Shown here: positions 1 to 6,009 of the stretch, in pieces
Layout of the letters: each line of letters starts with the position of its first letter
How positions within the stretch are numbered: the stretch's first letter is position 1
Assembly: GCA_020027415.1 (NCBI GenBank)
Contig: JAHRAW010000048.1
Coordinates: forward strand, 1 to 6,021
Source of the DNA: Gammaproteobacteria bacterium
GTDB taxonomy: Bacteria; Pseudomonadota; Gammaproteobacteria; Arenicellales; Poriferihabitantaceae
Reading direction: 5' to 3'
Length of the DNA: 6,021 nt
Position numbers and translations under genes: made by a program
The notes under the pieces: generated by a model
The model's database searches: none
What the model was told of the DNA's origin: nothing
What the model saw: only the letters and a program-made list of their open reading frames with translations

Positions 1-14
1 GAAAACAAACGAAA

Positions 15-20
15 TATACT
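15..20 (+). promoter_or_regulatory. candidate -10 element for the LysR gene
   Basis: TATACT differs from the sigma-70 -10 consensus at one position. It would start transcription near position 27, in the middle of the palindrome at 19-35, leaving a leader of about 45 bases. The matching -35 would fall before the window begins, so it cannot be checked. The AT-rich setting makes chance matches likely. Confidence 0.35.
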
Positions 21-65
21 CATAGTATCTATGAGCATTTGTTCATAGATTTATTTTGTTCATGG
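19..65. promoter_or_regulatory. operator-like array of TCATAG half-sites upstream of the LysR gene
   Basis: Positions 19-35 form a perfect interrupted palindrome, CTCATAG-TAT-CTATGAG (7-bp arms, 3-base centre). The half-site TCATAG occurs at 20-25 and 43-48, inverted as CTATGA at 29-34, and as TCATGG at 60-65. The last two lie inside a direct repeat: TTTGTTCATAGATTT (38-52) and TTTGTTCATGGATTT (55-69), 14 of 15 bases identical and 17 bases apart. LysR-type regulators commonly bind dyad sites next to their own gene and repress it. I infer an autoregulatory site, which might also control a divergent gene to the left of the window. The dyad is T-N13-A rather than the classical T-N11-A, so another regulator cannot be excluded. 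Confidence 0.5.
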
Positions 66-72
66 ATTTGAA

Positions 73-1011
73 ATGAGCGTTCGTTTCCCGCCGATCTCCG
101 CCATGCGCGCGCTGGAAGCCGCCGCGCGGCATTTGAGTTTTACCCGCGCGGCGGAGGAACTATTTGTTACGCCGGGCGCGATTAGCCACCAGATTAAGCA
201 CGCTGAGAAGTTGTGGGGGCTGAAACTATTTGAGAAGCGGGGGCGTCGCGTGGTGCTTACCGAAGCCGGGCATGCGCTGGTGCCGGTCATTCGCGATTTC
301 ATCCGCCGCATCACCCTGACGCTGGAAGACCTCAGTGAGAAAAGCGACAACCCGGCGGCGTTGCGCGTGACGCTGTTGCAATCTTTCGCTTTCAAGTGGT
401 TGGTGCATCGCCTCGGACACTTTCATCAGGATTACCCGGACATTGAAGTATGGATTTCTACTTCGGATGATCTGGTGGATTTTGACGCGGAAAACGCAGA
501 TGCTGGAATTCGCTTGGGCTATGGCGGCTGGGGTAAGTTGCATGAAGAACTGTTGCTAACCGAATATGTTTTTCCGGTATGCAGTCCGCAATTTTTAACC
601 CAGCATCCATTGCCGAAAGAACCGGCGGGCTTGCTCAAACTGCCGTTGTTGCGCCGCAGCGCGGTGGATATTTGCCCGCGGTGGCGGGATTGGTTTCGCG
701 ATGCCGGCGTGACGGTGAAGAGAATGCCCGCCAGCACCAAATTTCCGCAGACCAGTTTGGCGGTGCAAGCGGCGATTGATCACCAAGGCGTGGCGTTAGC
801 GCGCAGCGCGCATGTGTTGGACGATTTGAACGCCGGACGGCTGACGCGCTTGTTCCCGGAAGTGTTGAGTAAATCCAGTGTTTCGTACTATTTCGTGTGC
901 ATGCCGGGGCGCGAAAAAGAGCCGCAAATCGCCGCCTTTCGCGAGTGGTTGTTGCGCGAAACGAAAAAATCTCAACTGGAATTTGATCAGATGGCGGGGT
1001 TGGCAAATTGA
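73..1011 (+). CDS. LysR-family transcriptional regulator, GcvA-like
   Basis: This 312-residue protein has the usual LysR-type length. The N-terminal winged helix-turn-helix covers about residues 7-66, with the recognition region SFTRAAEELFVTPGAISHQI at 22-41 and the typical wing LKLFEKRGRRVVLTEAGHAL at 50-69. A linker helix follows to about 90. The effector-binding domain runs from about residue 97 (LRVTLLQSFAFKWLVHRL) to 295. The opening PPISAMRALEAAARHLSF and the sensor-domain start resemble the GcvA/AmpR branch. The ligand is not predictable. The start at 73 is preceded only by GGA at 64-66 as a weak ribosome-binding site; no other start fits the family's N-terminus. The gene faces the minus-strand cluster tail to tail, so its targets are more likely its own promoter or a gene to the left than the cluster. 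Family assignment is sure; the specific role is unknown. Confidence 0.93.
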   Translation: MSVRFPPISAMRALEAAARHLSFTRAAEELFVTPGAISHQIKHAEKLWGLKLFEKRGRRVVLTEAGHALVPVIRDFIRRITLTLEDLSEKSDNPAALRVTLLQSFAFKWLVHRLGHFHQDYPDIEVWISTSDDLVDFDAENADAGIRLGYGGWGKLHEELLLTEYVFPVCSPQFLTQHPLPKEPAGLLKLPLLRRSAVDICPRWRDWFRDAGVTVKRMPASTKFPQTSLAVQAAIDHQGVALARSAHVLDDLNAGRLTRLFPEVLSKSSVSYYFVCMPGREKEPQIAAFREWLLRETKKSQLEFDQMAGLAN

Positions 1012-1050
1012 ACTGCACGCGGCGACGTGCTGCAGCGGCTTCAGTTCAAT
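1007..1050. repeat. inverted repeat spanning both stop codons of two convergent genes
   Basis: ATTGAACTG (1007-1015) is exactly complementary to CAGTTCAAT (1042-1050), with 26 bases between. The left arm carries the TGA of the LysR gene and the right arm the TGA of the GT9 gene. The spacer can form a smaller stem, CACG (1016-1019) with CGTG (1026-1029), around CGGCGA. A bidirectional terminator or transcript-end stabiliser would fit the position. No U-tract follows on either strand, so it is not a standard intrinsic terminator. Confidence 0.45.
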
Positions 1051-2086
1051 CCGGCGATTCGCGGAGTGCGGCGAGACGCGCGGTTAGCGCGCCGAAAACG
1101 GTGGCGGTGGAAATTTGGCTGAGGCAATCGCGGCGGCAGTTGGGGCGGTCGCAAGGTTGGCAATGCGGCGCGCGCAGGACTTGGTGCTGCGCTCCCAACG
1201 GTCCAGTCTTGGCTTCATCGGTAGGGGCAAACAGCGCGACCACCGGCGTATTTTTGGCGCACGCCACATGCATCGGAAAACTATCCCCGCTTAACAGCAA
1301 ATTGGCGCGCCCCACCAATTCGGCGAACTGCAATAGCGACAGATTGCCCGCCAAGTTATGCAGTTGCGCCGGGCAGTTCGGCGGCAACGCCTCGGCCAGG
1401 CGCGGGCGCAACTCCGCGGCGGCGGTTAACGCCACGACCACATCGGCTTCACTCGCCAGGCGAACCGCGATTTCAAGATAATTCTGCAACGGCCAATCTT
1501 TAGAACGCCAGCGGGTAAATGGGCTGAGCACCAACAACGGCAACTGGCGCGGGTTGATTTGCGCGAGCAAGCCGTCAATAGATGGTTGCGCCGCGCTGCC
1601 GCTGAAAAATTCCATCGTGGTGTCGTCAACCGACAACTGCGCGCACCGCAGCACGCCGTCCATTTCCGCAATGGCATGCAACGCCGGATTGCGAAACCGC
1701 ACCAGTCGCGCGCCAAACCCAAACCCGCGCCAGTTGCCCTTCACATATTTTTTCCCGGCGCGGGCGGCATACAGAAACAGCGCCGATTTCGCCAGCCCTT
1801 GCAGGTCAAAAGCCAGATCAAAATACTGCGCGCGCACCGCGGCGAACGCGGTGGCGAGATAGCGCGCGGTGGAGAGCGGACGCCGCCGCCATTCCCGCTT
1901 CACGCGGTAACTTTCAAACAGGATGAGTTGATCCACCCATGGATTGTGGCGGTAGATGTCGGCGGAACTGGCGGCGGTCAGCAGCGTCAGCCGACAATTC
2001 GGGAAATTTTGCTTAATGGTGCGGATATGCCCCGTGGAATGCAGCACATCGCCCAACGAAGTTTGCTTGATTACGAGAATATTCAT
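1046..2086 (-). CDS. GT9 glycosyltransferase, lipopolysaccharide heptosyltransferase-like (WaaC/WaaF family)
   Basis: A 346-residue GT-B enzyme of family GT9, close to the usual length. Family members transfer heptose from ADP-heptose to the Kdo-lipid A inner core at the cytoplasmic face of the inner membrane. Visible marks are the N-terminal ILVIKQTSLGDVLHS (residues 3-17), where D13 aligns with the catalytic Asp of E. coli WaaC; SPFTRWRSKDWP (188-199), whose K196 matches the conserved core Lys; and the donor-site block GDSFPMHVACAKNTPVVALF (267-286). The last has Phe where most heptosyltransferases have Gly (GDTGxxH). A cysteine cluster, C309, C312, C317 and C321, lies near the C-terminus, as in several GT9 subgroups. 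The start overlaps the acyltransferase stop as ATGA, indicating translational coupling. It resembles a GT9 subgroup distinct from classical WaaC, so the exact acceptor and sugar are uncertain. Confidence 0.88.
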   Translation of the reverse strand: MNILVIKQTSLGDVLHSTGHIRTIKQNFPNCRLTLLTAASSADIYRHNPWVDQLILFESYRVKREWRRRPLSTARYLATAFAAVRAQYFDLAFDLQGLAKSALFLYAARAGKKYVKGNWRGFGFGARLVRFRNPALHAIAEMDGVLRCAQLSVDDTTMEFFSGSAAQPSIDGLLAQINPRQLPLLVLSPFTRWRSKDWPLQNYLEIAVRLASEADVVVALTAAAELRPRLAEALPPNCPAQLHNLAGNLSLLQFAELVGRANLLLSGDSFPMHVACAKNTPVVALFAPTDEAKTGPLGAQHQVLRAPHCQPCDRPNCRRDCLSQISTATVFGALTARLAALRESPD

Positions 2087-3060
2087 CGCCGATGGCGCGG
2101 GCGTTTGGTCATCTCGGCATAAGGGTTGGGCTTACCGTCGGGCTGTGTTTTGAACCAGCGGAAAGTCCACATATACTGCTCCAGTGCCGGGCGCATCAAG
2201 GTTTCCATGGCGTGGTTGAGGGCACTCGCATCGGCTTGCGCATCGGCGCTGGGGAAGTTTTTCAGCGGCGCGCCGACCGTCATCGCATAACGCCCGCTGC
2301 GCGGGTCTAAGTGCGCCGCGGTCGGCACCACCACCGCGCCGGTCAGTTTTGCCAGCCGGCTGACCACGGTTAAAGTGCAGGCTTGCGCGCCAAAAAACGG
2401 CGCGAACACGGTATTTTTAGACTCGCCAAAATCTTCATCCGGAACAAACATACAGACGCGCCCGCCGCGCATCAACCGCAGCAACGGACGCAGCCCTTGC
2501 TGGCGCATGAGCACCGTCATATTGCGCGGGTCGCGGCGGCGGCGCGCCTTCCACAACTGCCAGTTCAGCAGCGGATTGCGCACCGGTTTCATCATGCCCA
2601 CCGACGGATGAAAGCCCGCTAACATAATGCCGAGGATATCCAAGGTGGTCAGGTGATAAGTCACCACAATCATGCGGCTCTGTTGCGCGGTGGCGCACAA
2701 CCGCGCGCGTTGCGGAAAACTGCACACTTTGTTCAGCCGCGCCGGAGACGCCCACAACGCCAGCCCCAGGTCCAACAAGCCGCGCGCATACTGGCGAAAA
2801 TGCTCCACTAATAACTGTCGGCGTTGCGCCTCGCTCCACTGCGGAAAACACAGCCGCAGGTTGATTTCAGCGATGCGCCGCCGTTTATGATTGCGGCGGC
2901 GCAGTTGATCGCCCAACCAGCCGCCCACCCTCATCACGCTTTTGCGCGGCAGTAGCATGGCGATGCGCAACACCAGTAACCAACCCCAAGCGCCCCAAAA
3001 TCGCGGGTGCAGAAATTGCAAGTGAAAACGCGGCTCAGCCGGGTGCGTGGAGGTTTTCAT
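2083..3060 (-). CDS. lipid A biosynthesis acyltransferase, LpxL/HtrB family
   Basis: A 325-residue protein of the LpxL/LpxM/HtrB family, which adds a secondary acyl chain from acyl-ACP to Kdo2-lipid A or a related precursor at the inner membrane. The HX4D/E catalytic motif is present as HLTTLD, H136 and D141. Other family blocks are the arginine-bearing MKPVRNPLLNW (157-167), the VPDEDFGESKNTVFAPFFG segment (206-224), LTVVSRLAKLTGAVVVPT (230-247) and the C-terminal EQYMWTFRWFKTQPDGKPNPY (294-314). One hydrophobic stretch, about 23-38, probably anchors the N-terminus. The ATG at 3060 gives a normal-length N-terminus; no Shine-Dalgarno sequence is visible before it. It lies 78 bases downstream of the DUF2064 gene, and its stop overlaps the GT9 start. 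This pairing supports a lipid A/core role. Which acyl position it modifies cannot be read from sequence. Confidence 0.93.
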   Translation of the reverse strand: MKTSTHPAEPRFHLQFLHPRFWGAWGWLLVLRIAMLLPRKSVMRVGGWLGDQLRRRNHKRRRIAEINLRLCFPQWSEAQRRQLLVEHFRQYARGLLDLGLALWASPARLNKVCSFPQRARLCATAQQSRMIVVTYHLTTLDILGIMLAGFHPSVGMMKPVRNPLLNWQLWKARRRRDPRNMTVLMRQQGLRPLLRLMRGGRVCMFVPDEDFGESKNTVFAPFFGAQACTLTVVSRLAKLTGAVVVPTAAHLDPRSGRYAMTVGAPLKNFPSADAQADASALNHAMETLMRPALEQYMWTFRWFKTQPDGKPNPYAEMTKRPRHRR

Positions 3061-3138
3061 GGCGCGGGTAATTATTGGAGGAGTGCGAAGGCGACTGGCG
3101 ACGCGGTTGGCGAAGGGAGCAATTCGGTTGGCAGGATT

Positions 3139-3780
3139 TCACGATACAAATTGTTGATAGGCGGAATCCATCTCGGCAAGCCATTGCAAATCCGCATATC
3201 GGTCAATATCGCGCAGCCGCGGCAATTCAGCAAAGCGCATGCCAACGGCGCTGGCGCGCGCGCGCACCGCCGCCCACTCGCCACCGCCGCCCCACTGCAC
3301 CCCGTTGAACAGCGTTTGCTCGGCGCGCTGCAAGCCGAGCAAATAGAAGCCGCCGTCCTCAGTCGGACCCACTGGATTCTCGCCGCGCGCCAACATGGCA
3401 TGCGCCGCAAGCAGAATGTCGCCCGGGCAATGCGGCACATCGCAGCCGATTACCGCGGCGCAGCCGGCGCGCGCGATGCCTTGTTTCAAGGCTTGCAACA
3501 TGCGCGCACCTAAATTCGCGCCGCGCTGGGTGGCGTGCGCCAGTGGATAGTCGGCGAGCAGTTGGCGGAAAGCCGGATGCGTGGGTTGCGGCAGGGCGCA
3601 CAACGATACTTCTCCGCGCCAGTGGCGGCATGCGTTGCGCGCGCTTTGTTGCAACATGACATGCGCCAGTTGCACCGATTGCGCGCGGTCCAGTTGCGGC
3701 TGCATGCGCGTTTTCACGGCGCCGCTAACCGGCGCTTTTGCCATCAGATAAAGCGGAATCGGCGCAATTGTTTTTTGCAT
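3139..3780 (-). CDS. TIGR04282/DUF2064 family glycosyltransferase-like protein
   Basis: With the start at 3780 this is a 213-residue GT-A/nucleotidyltransferase-fold protein. Family blocks in order: LMAKAPVSGAVKTRM (12-26, nucleotide-binding loop), QRGANLGARM (85-94), IGCDVPHCP (111-119, with D114 as the likely metal-binding Asp), GPTEDGGFYLLGL (138-150) and RDIDRYADL (190-198). The family is named for arsenosugar biosynthesis because it often sits beside TIGR04283 genes, sometimes fused to them; here the partner is immediately upstream but separate. The biochemical reaction is not firmly established. Start choice: MQKTIAPIPLYLMAKAP begins where family members usually begin and leaves a 43-base gap. 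ATGs at 3834 (11-base overlap with the partner) and 3873 are in frame, but their extra residues do not look like the family. A (GC)6 run lies inside the gene at 3254-3265. Confidence 0.87.
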   Translation of the reverse strand: MQKTIAPIPLYLMAKAPVSGAVKTRMQPQLDRAQSVQLAHVMLQQSARNACRHWRGEVSLCALPQPTHPAFRQLLADYPLAHATQRGANLGARMLQALKQGIARAGCAAVIGCDVPHCPGDILLAAHAMLARGENPVGPTEDGGFYLLGLQRAEQTLFNGVQWGGGGEWAAVRARASAVGMRFAELPRLRDIDRYADLQWLAEMDSAYQQFVS

Positions 3781-3823
3781 GTTCGGCTCAGACAACTCGG
3801 ACAAATCAGACCACGCATGCAAC

Positions 3824-4531
3824 TCAGCGCACATTTTGATAGCGGCGCGCCAGTCCTTCCGGGTTGCCGCCAAGCCAGTATAAAAAGCGCAACTTCCACA
3901 TGCAAAGCACGGTGCGCACCACGCCGTTTTTTTGCCAGCGGCGCGCCGAAGTTAATACTGGTTGCGATATCGCGCCGGGCTGACCGCATCGCTTCAAGCG
4001 ACGCGAGAGTTCAATGTCCTCCATCAACGCGATTTCGGCAAAGCCGCGCTGCGCAATAAACACGCGGCGTTGCACGAACATCGCTTGGTCGCCGGTGGCG
4101 ATGCGACAGCATCGCGACCGCAGGTTAATCATGCGTTCCAGCAGCCGATACGCCGAACCGCGCGCATCCAGCCGCAGATTGAACCAGCCCCACACATGCC
4201 CTTGCGCAAGGCGGCGGGCGATACCCTGCGCCGCCGTCGCCGGCAGGCGGGTGTCGCAATGCAGAAACAACAGGGTGGCGCCGCGACACTGCTCAGCGCC
4301 CGCATTCATCTGCAACGCGCGCCCGCGTACGTGGCATTTCAGCACGCGGCACAACGGGTCGTTGTCCATTTGAAGTTGTTGCTGCAACTGCACCAGCGTC
4401 GCCAACGACTGCGGTTGGTCGCTCGAATCCACCAACACCACCTCCGCCACCCCGGCAACTTGCCGCAAATGCGCGACCACGCGCAACACTGCATCGCCTT
4501 CGTTATAAAGCGGAACCACGACCGAGATCAT
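3824..4531 (-). CDS. TIGR04283 family glycosyltransferase (GT2, arsenosugar-type)
   Basis: A 235-residue single-domain family 2 glycosyltransferase with the GT-A fold, cytoplasmic or membrane-peripheral. In order it shows ISVVVPLYNEGDAV (2-15, nucleotide-sugar binding), GRALQMNAGAE (70-80), LFLHCDTRLP (88-97, the DXD-like metal site with D93), WGWFNLRLD (114-122), RIATGDQAMFV (143-153), LMEDIELSRRLK (169-180, with E171 and D172 as the likely catalytic-base region), and TSARRWQKNGVVRTVLCMW (194-212). This set is characteristic of TIGR04283. The name comes from clusters with arsenic methylation genes; none is in this window, so the sugar acceptor is unknown. It starts 67 bases after the argG stop. 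The only structure in that gap is a 5-bp GTCGG/CCGAC stem (4577-4581 with 4592-4596) that lacks a U-tract. No Shine-Dalgarno is visible, but a T7 run lies upstream in the leader. Confidence 0.9.
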   Translation of the reverse strand: MISVVVPLYNEGDAVLRVVAHLRQVAGVAEVVLVDSSDQPQSLATLVQLQQQLQMDNDPLCRVLKCHVRGRALQMNAGAEQCRGATLLFLHCDTRLPATAAQGIARRLAQGHVWGWFNLRLDARGSAYRLLERMINLRSRCCRIATGDQAMFVQRRVFIAQRGFAEIALMEDIELSRRLKRCGQPGAISQPVLTSARRWQKNGVVRTVLCMWKLRFLYWLGGNPEGLARRYQNVR

Positions 4532-4598
4532 GCGGCGGTAAAAAAATTGACCGAGTTATTTTTGGCGTACGGAATAGTCGGCGCCGCGCAACCGACCA

Positions 4599-5807
4599 TT
4601 ACCGCAACCGCGCCGCCAAGCGCAGGCGCAGGGCGTTGAGGCGGATGAAGCCGCTGGCGTCGGCTTGTTGGTAGGCGCCGGCGTCGTGCTCAAAGGTGAC
4701 GATTTTTTCATCAAACAACGAGTGCTCCGCCGAGCGCCGCCCTAACACTTCCACATTGCCTTTATACAGCCGCAACTTCACCTCGCCGTTGACCGATTGC
4801 TGGGAAGCGTCAATCATCTGTTGCAGCATGCGGCGCTCCGGGCTGAACCAGTAGCCGTTGTAGATGAGCGTCGCGTAACGCGGCATCAATTCGTCTTTCA
4901 GGTGCGCCACTTCGCGATCCAAAGTCAGCGACTCCATGGCGCGATGCGCTTTGAGTATGAGCGCGCCGCCCGGCGTTTCATAGCAGCCGCGGTTTTTCAT
5001 GCCCACATACCGATTCTCAACAATATCGGCGCGCCCAATTCCGTGTTTGGCGCCGAGCGCATTCAACTTTTCCATGCCGGCGGCCGGGGTCAGCGTTTCG
5101 CCGTCCACCGCGCTGACATCACCGCACCGGAAAGTTAGCGTCACCTCTTGCGGCGTATCGGGCGCTTGCAACGGCGAAACGCTCCATCGCCACACGGCTT
5201 CGGGCGGCGGCTGCCATGGGTCTTCCAACTCGCCGCCTTCGTACGATATGTGCAATAGATTGGCGTCCATGGAATACGGCGAGCCGCCGTCCGGTTTCTT
5301 GTCCACAGCGATGCCGTGCGCGCGGGCGTAGCGCAACAGGTCTTGGCGCGACTGCAAATCCCATTCCCGCCACGGCGCGATGATTTTGATATGCGGGGCG
5401 AGCGCGTACGCGCTGAGCTCAAAGCGCACTTGGTCGTTGCCTTTGCCGGTGGCGCCATGGGCGATTGCATCGGCGCCCGTTTGCGCGGCGATGCGCACCA
5501 GATGTTTGGCAATCAGCGGGCGCGCAATGGCGGTGCCGAGTTGATATTCGCCTTCATAAAGGGCGTTGGCGCGCAGCATCGGAAACACAAAATCGCGCGC
5601 GAATTCCTCCCGCAAATCCTCAATAAAAATTTCGCGCACGCCGCCGGCTTTTGCCTTCGCGCGCGATTGTTCCACCTCTTCGCCTTGCCCAATATCGGCG
5701 GTGAAAGTGACCACTTCGCAGCCGTATTCTTGCTGCAACCAGTTCAAAATAATGGAGGTGTCAAGCCCGCCAGAGTAGGCGAGCACGGTTTTTTTGAGTT
5801 TAGACAT
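4599..5807 (-). CDS. argG: argininosuccinate synthase
   Basis: Joins citrulline and aspartate with ATP hydrolysis to AMP and pyrophosphate, giving argininosuccinate, the penultimate step of arginine synthesis, in the cytoplasm. The 402-residue length fits the shorter (about 400-residue) ArgG subfamily. Diagnostic segments are the PP-loop AYSGGLDTSIILNWL (10-24), the citrulline/aspartate region YEGEYQLGTAIARPLIAK (84-101), GATGKGNDQVRFE (118-130), KKPDGGSPYSMDANLLHISYEGG (170-192) and VGMKNRGCYETPGGAL (268-283). The frame stays open 29 codons further upstream, to 5894, but that extension runs through the predicted -10 promoter and is unlike the family; ATG at 5807 is the start. No Shine-Dalgarno is evident in the roughly 30-base leader. 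No argH or other arginine gene is adjacent. No ArgR box pair was recognised upstream. It appears to be the first gene of the minus-strand cluster. Confidence 0.97.
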   Translation of the reverse strand: MSKLKKTVLAYSGGLDTSIILNWLQQEYGCEVVTFTADIGQGEEVEQSRAKAKAGGVREIFIEDLREEFARDFVFPMLRANALYEGEYQLGTAIARPLIAKHLVRIAAQTGADAIAHGATGKGNDQVRFELSAYALAPHIKIIAPWREWDLQSRQDLLRYARAHGIAVDKKPDGGSPYSMDANLLHISYEGGELEDPWQPPPEAVWRWSVSPLQAPDTPQEVTLTFRCGDVSAVDGETLTPAAGMEKLNALGAKHGIGRADIVENRYVGMKNRGCYETPGGALILKAHRAMESLTLDREVAHLKDELMPRYATLIYNGYWFSPERRMLQQMIDASQQSVNGEVKLRLYKGNVEVLGRRSAEHSLFDEKIVTFEHDAGAYQQADASGFIRLNALRLRLAARLR

Positions 5808-5846
5808 AGCGACGAGTCGGTGAGTGATGGGACGCAAGATACGGCG

Positions 5847-5855
5847 ATTATAGCA
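5847..5855 (-). promoter_or_regulatory. extended -10 promoter of argG
   Basis: Read on the minus strand this is TGCTATAAT, a perfect -10 hexamer preceded by the extended TGN motif. Transcription should start near 5840, about 33 bases before the argG ATG. At 16-18 bases upstream there is no good -35 (best GAATCA), which is normal for extended -10 promoters. It likely drives argG and, by read-through, the four downstream genes. Confidence 0.65.
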
Positions 5856-5927
5856 TTGCAATCCGCCGTTGATTCTTCTACAACCCGCCGCCACCCGTGC
5901 GCCAACCGCCTACCCCCCACCGCCGTC

Positions 5928-5953
5928 ATTCCCGCGATCTTTTAAGCGGGAAT
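5928..5953. repeat. dRS3-like hairpin repeat, left copy (long loop)
   Basis: ATTCCCGC (5928-5935) pairs with GCGGGAAT (5946-5953) around the 10-base loop GATCTTTTAA. The context GTCATTCCCGC...GCGGGAATCC is that of the dispersed ATTCCC...GGGAAT repeats found in Neisseria (dRS3) and many other proteobacteria. The loop is 6 bases longer than in the right copy, suggesting a diverged copy. It lies upstream of the argG promoter and holds no gene. Confidence 0.7.
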
Positions 5954-5987
5954 CCCCATGCATAATTGGAGGGTCTATTCGGGCGTA

Positions 5988-6009
5988 GATTCCCGCGAAA
6001 GCGGGAATC
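5988..6009. repeat. dRS3-like hairpin repeat, right copy (GAAA tetraloop)
   Basis: GATTCCCGC (5988-5996) and GCGGGAATC (6001-6009) form a perfect 9-bp stem closed by a GAAA tetraloop. Its core, 5989-6008, exactly matches the Neisseria dRS3 pattern ATTCCC-N8-GGGAAT. It has the same orientation as the left copy, 34 bases away, so the two are tandem direct copies. An A6 run follows at the window edge, and the element may continue beyond it. Confidence 0.75.

Noticed and set aside
1559..2122. Plus-strand open frame of 187 codons opposite the GT9 gene
   Set aside because: Shadow of the GT9 gene, with no start signal and no recognisable motif.
3061..3138. Possible small gene or RNA between the DUF2064 and acyltransferase genes
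   Set aside because: No open frame with a start, no clear hairpin and no promoter; it reads as plain spacer.
3254..3265. (GC)6 dinucleotide run inside the DUF2064 gene as a possible phase-variation tract
   Set aside because: Only 12 bases, encoding ordinary Arg-Ala codons in a genome full of GCGC; too short to argue for switching.
4577..4596. GTCGG/CCGAC stem between argG and the GT2 gene as a terminator
   Set aside because: Five base pairs, a 10-base loop and no following U-tract on the minus strand.
3962..4639. Plus-strand open frame of 225 codons opposite the GT2 gene
   Set aside because: Mirror of a strongly conserved glycosyltransferase; the translation is rich in Arg, His and Gln with no recognisable domain.
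5856..5927. ArgR operator or riboswitch upstream of argG
   Set aside because: No pair of TNTGAAT-like boxes could be aligned, and the leader is only about 33 bases if the extended -10 is right; the rest is a C-rich spacer.
5316..5945. Plus-strand open frame of 209 codons opposite argG
   Set aside because: Antisense to the clearly conserved argG frame; its translation shows no family motif. Long antisense frames are expected in GC-rich genes.
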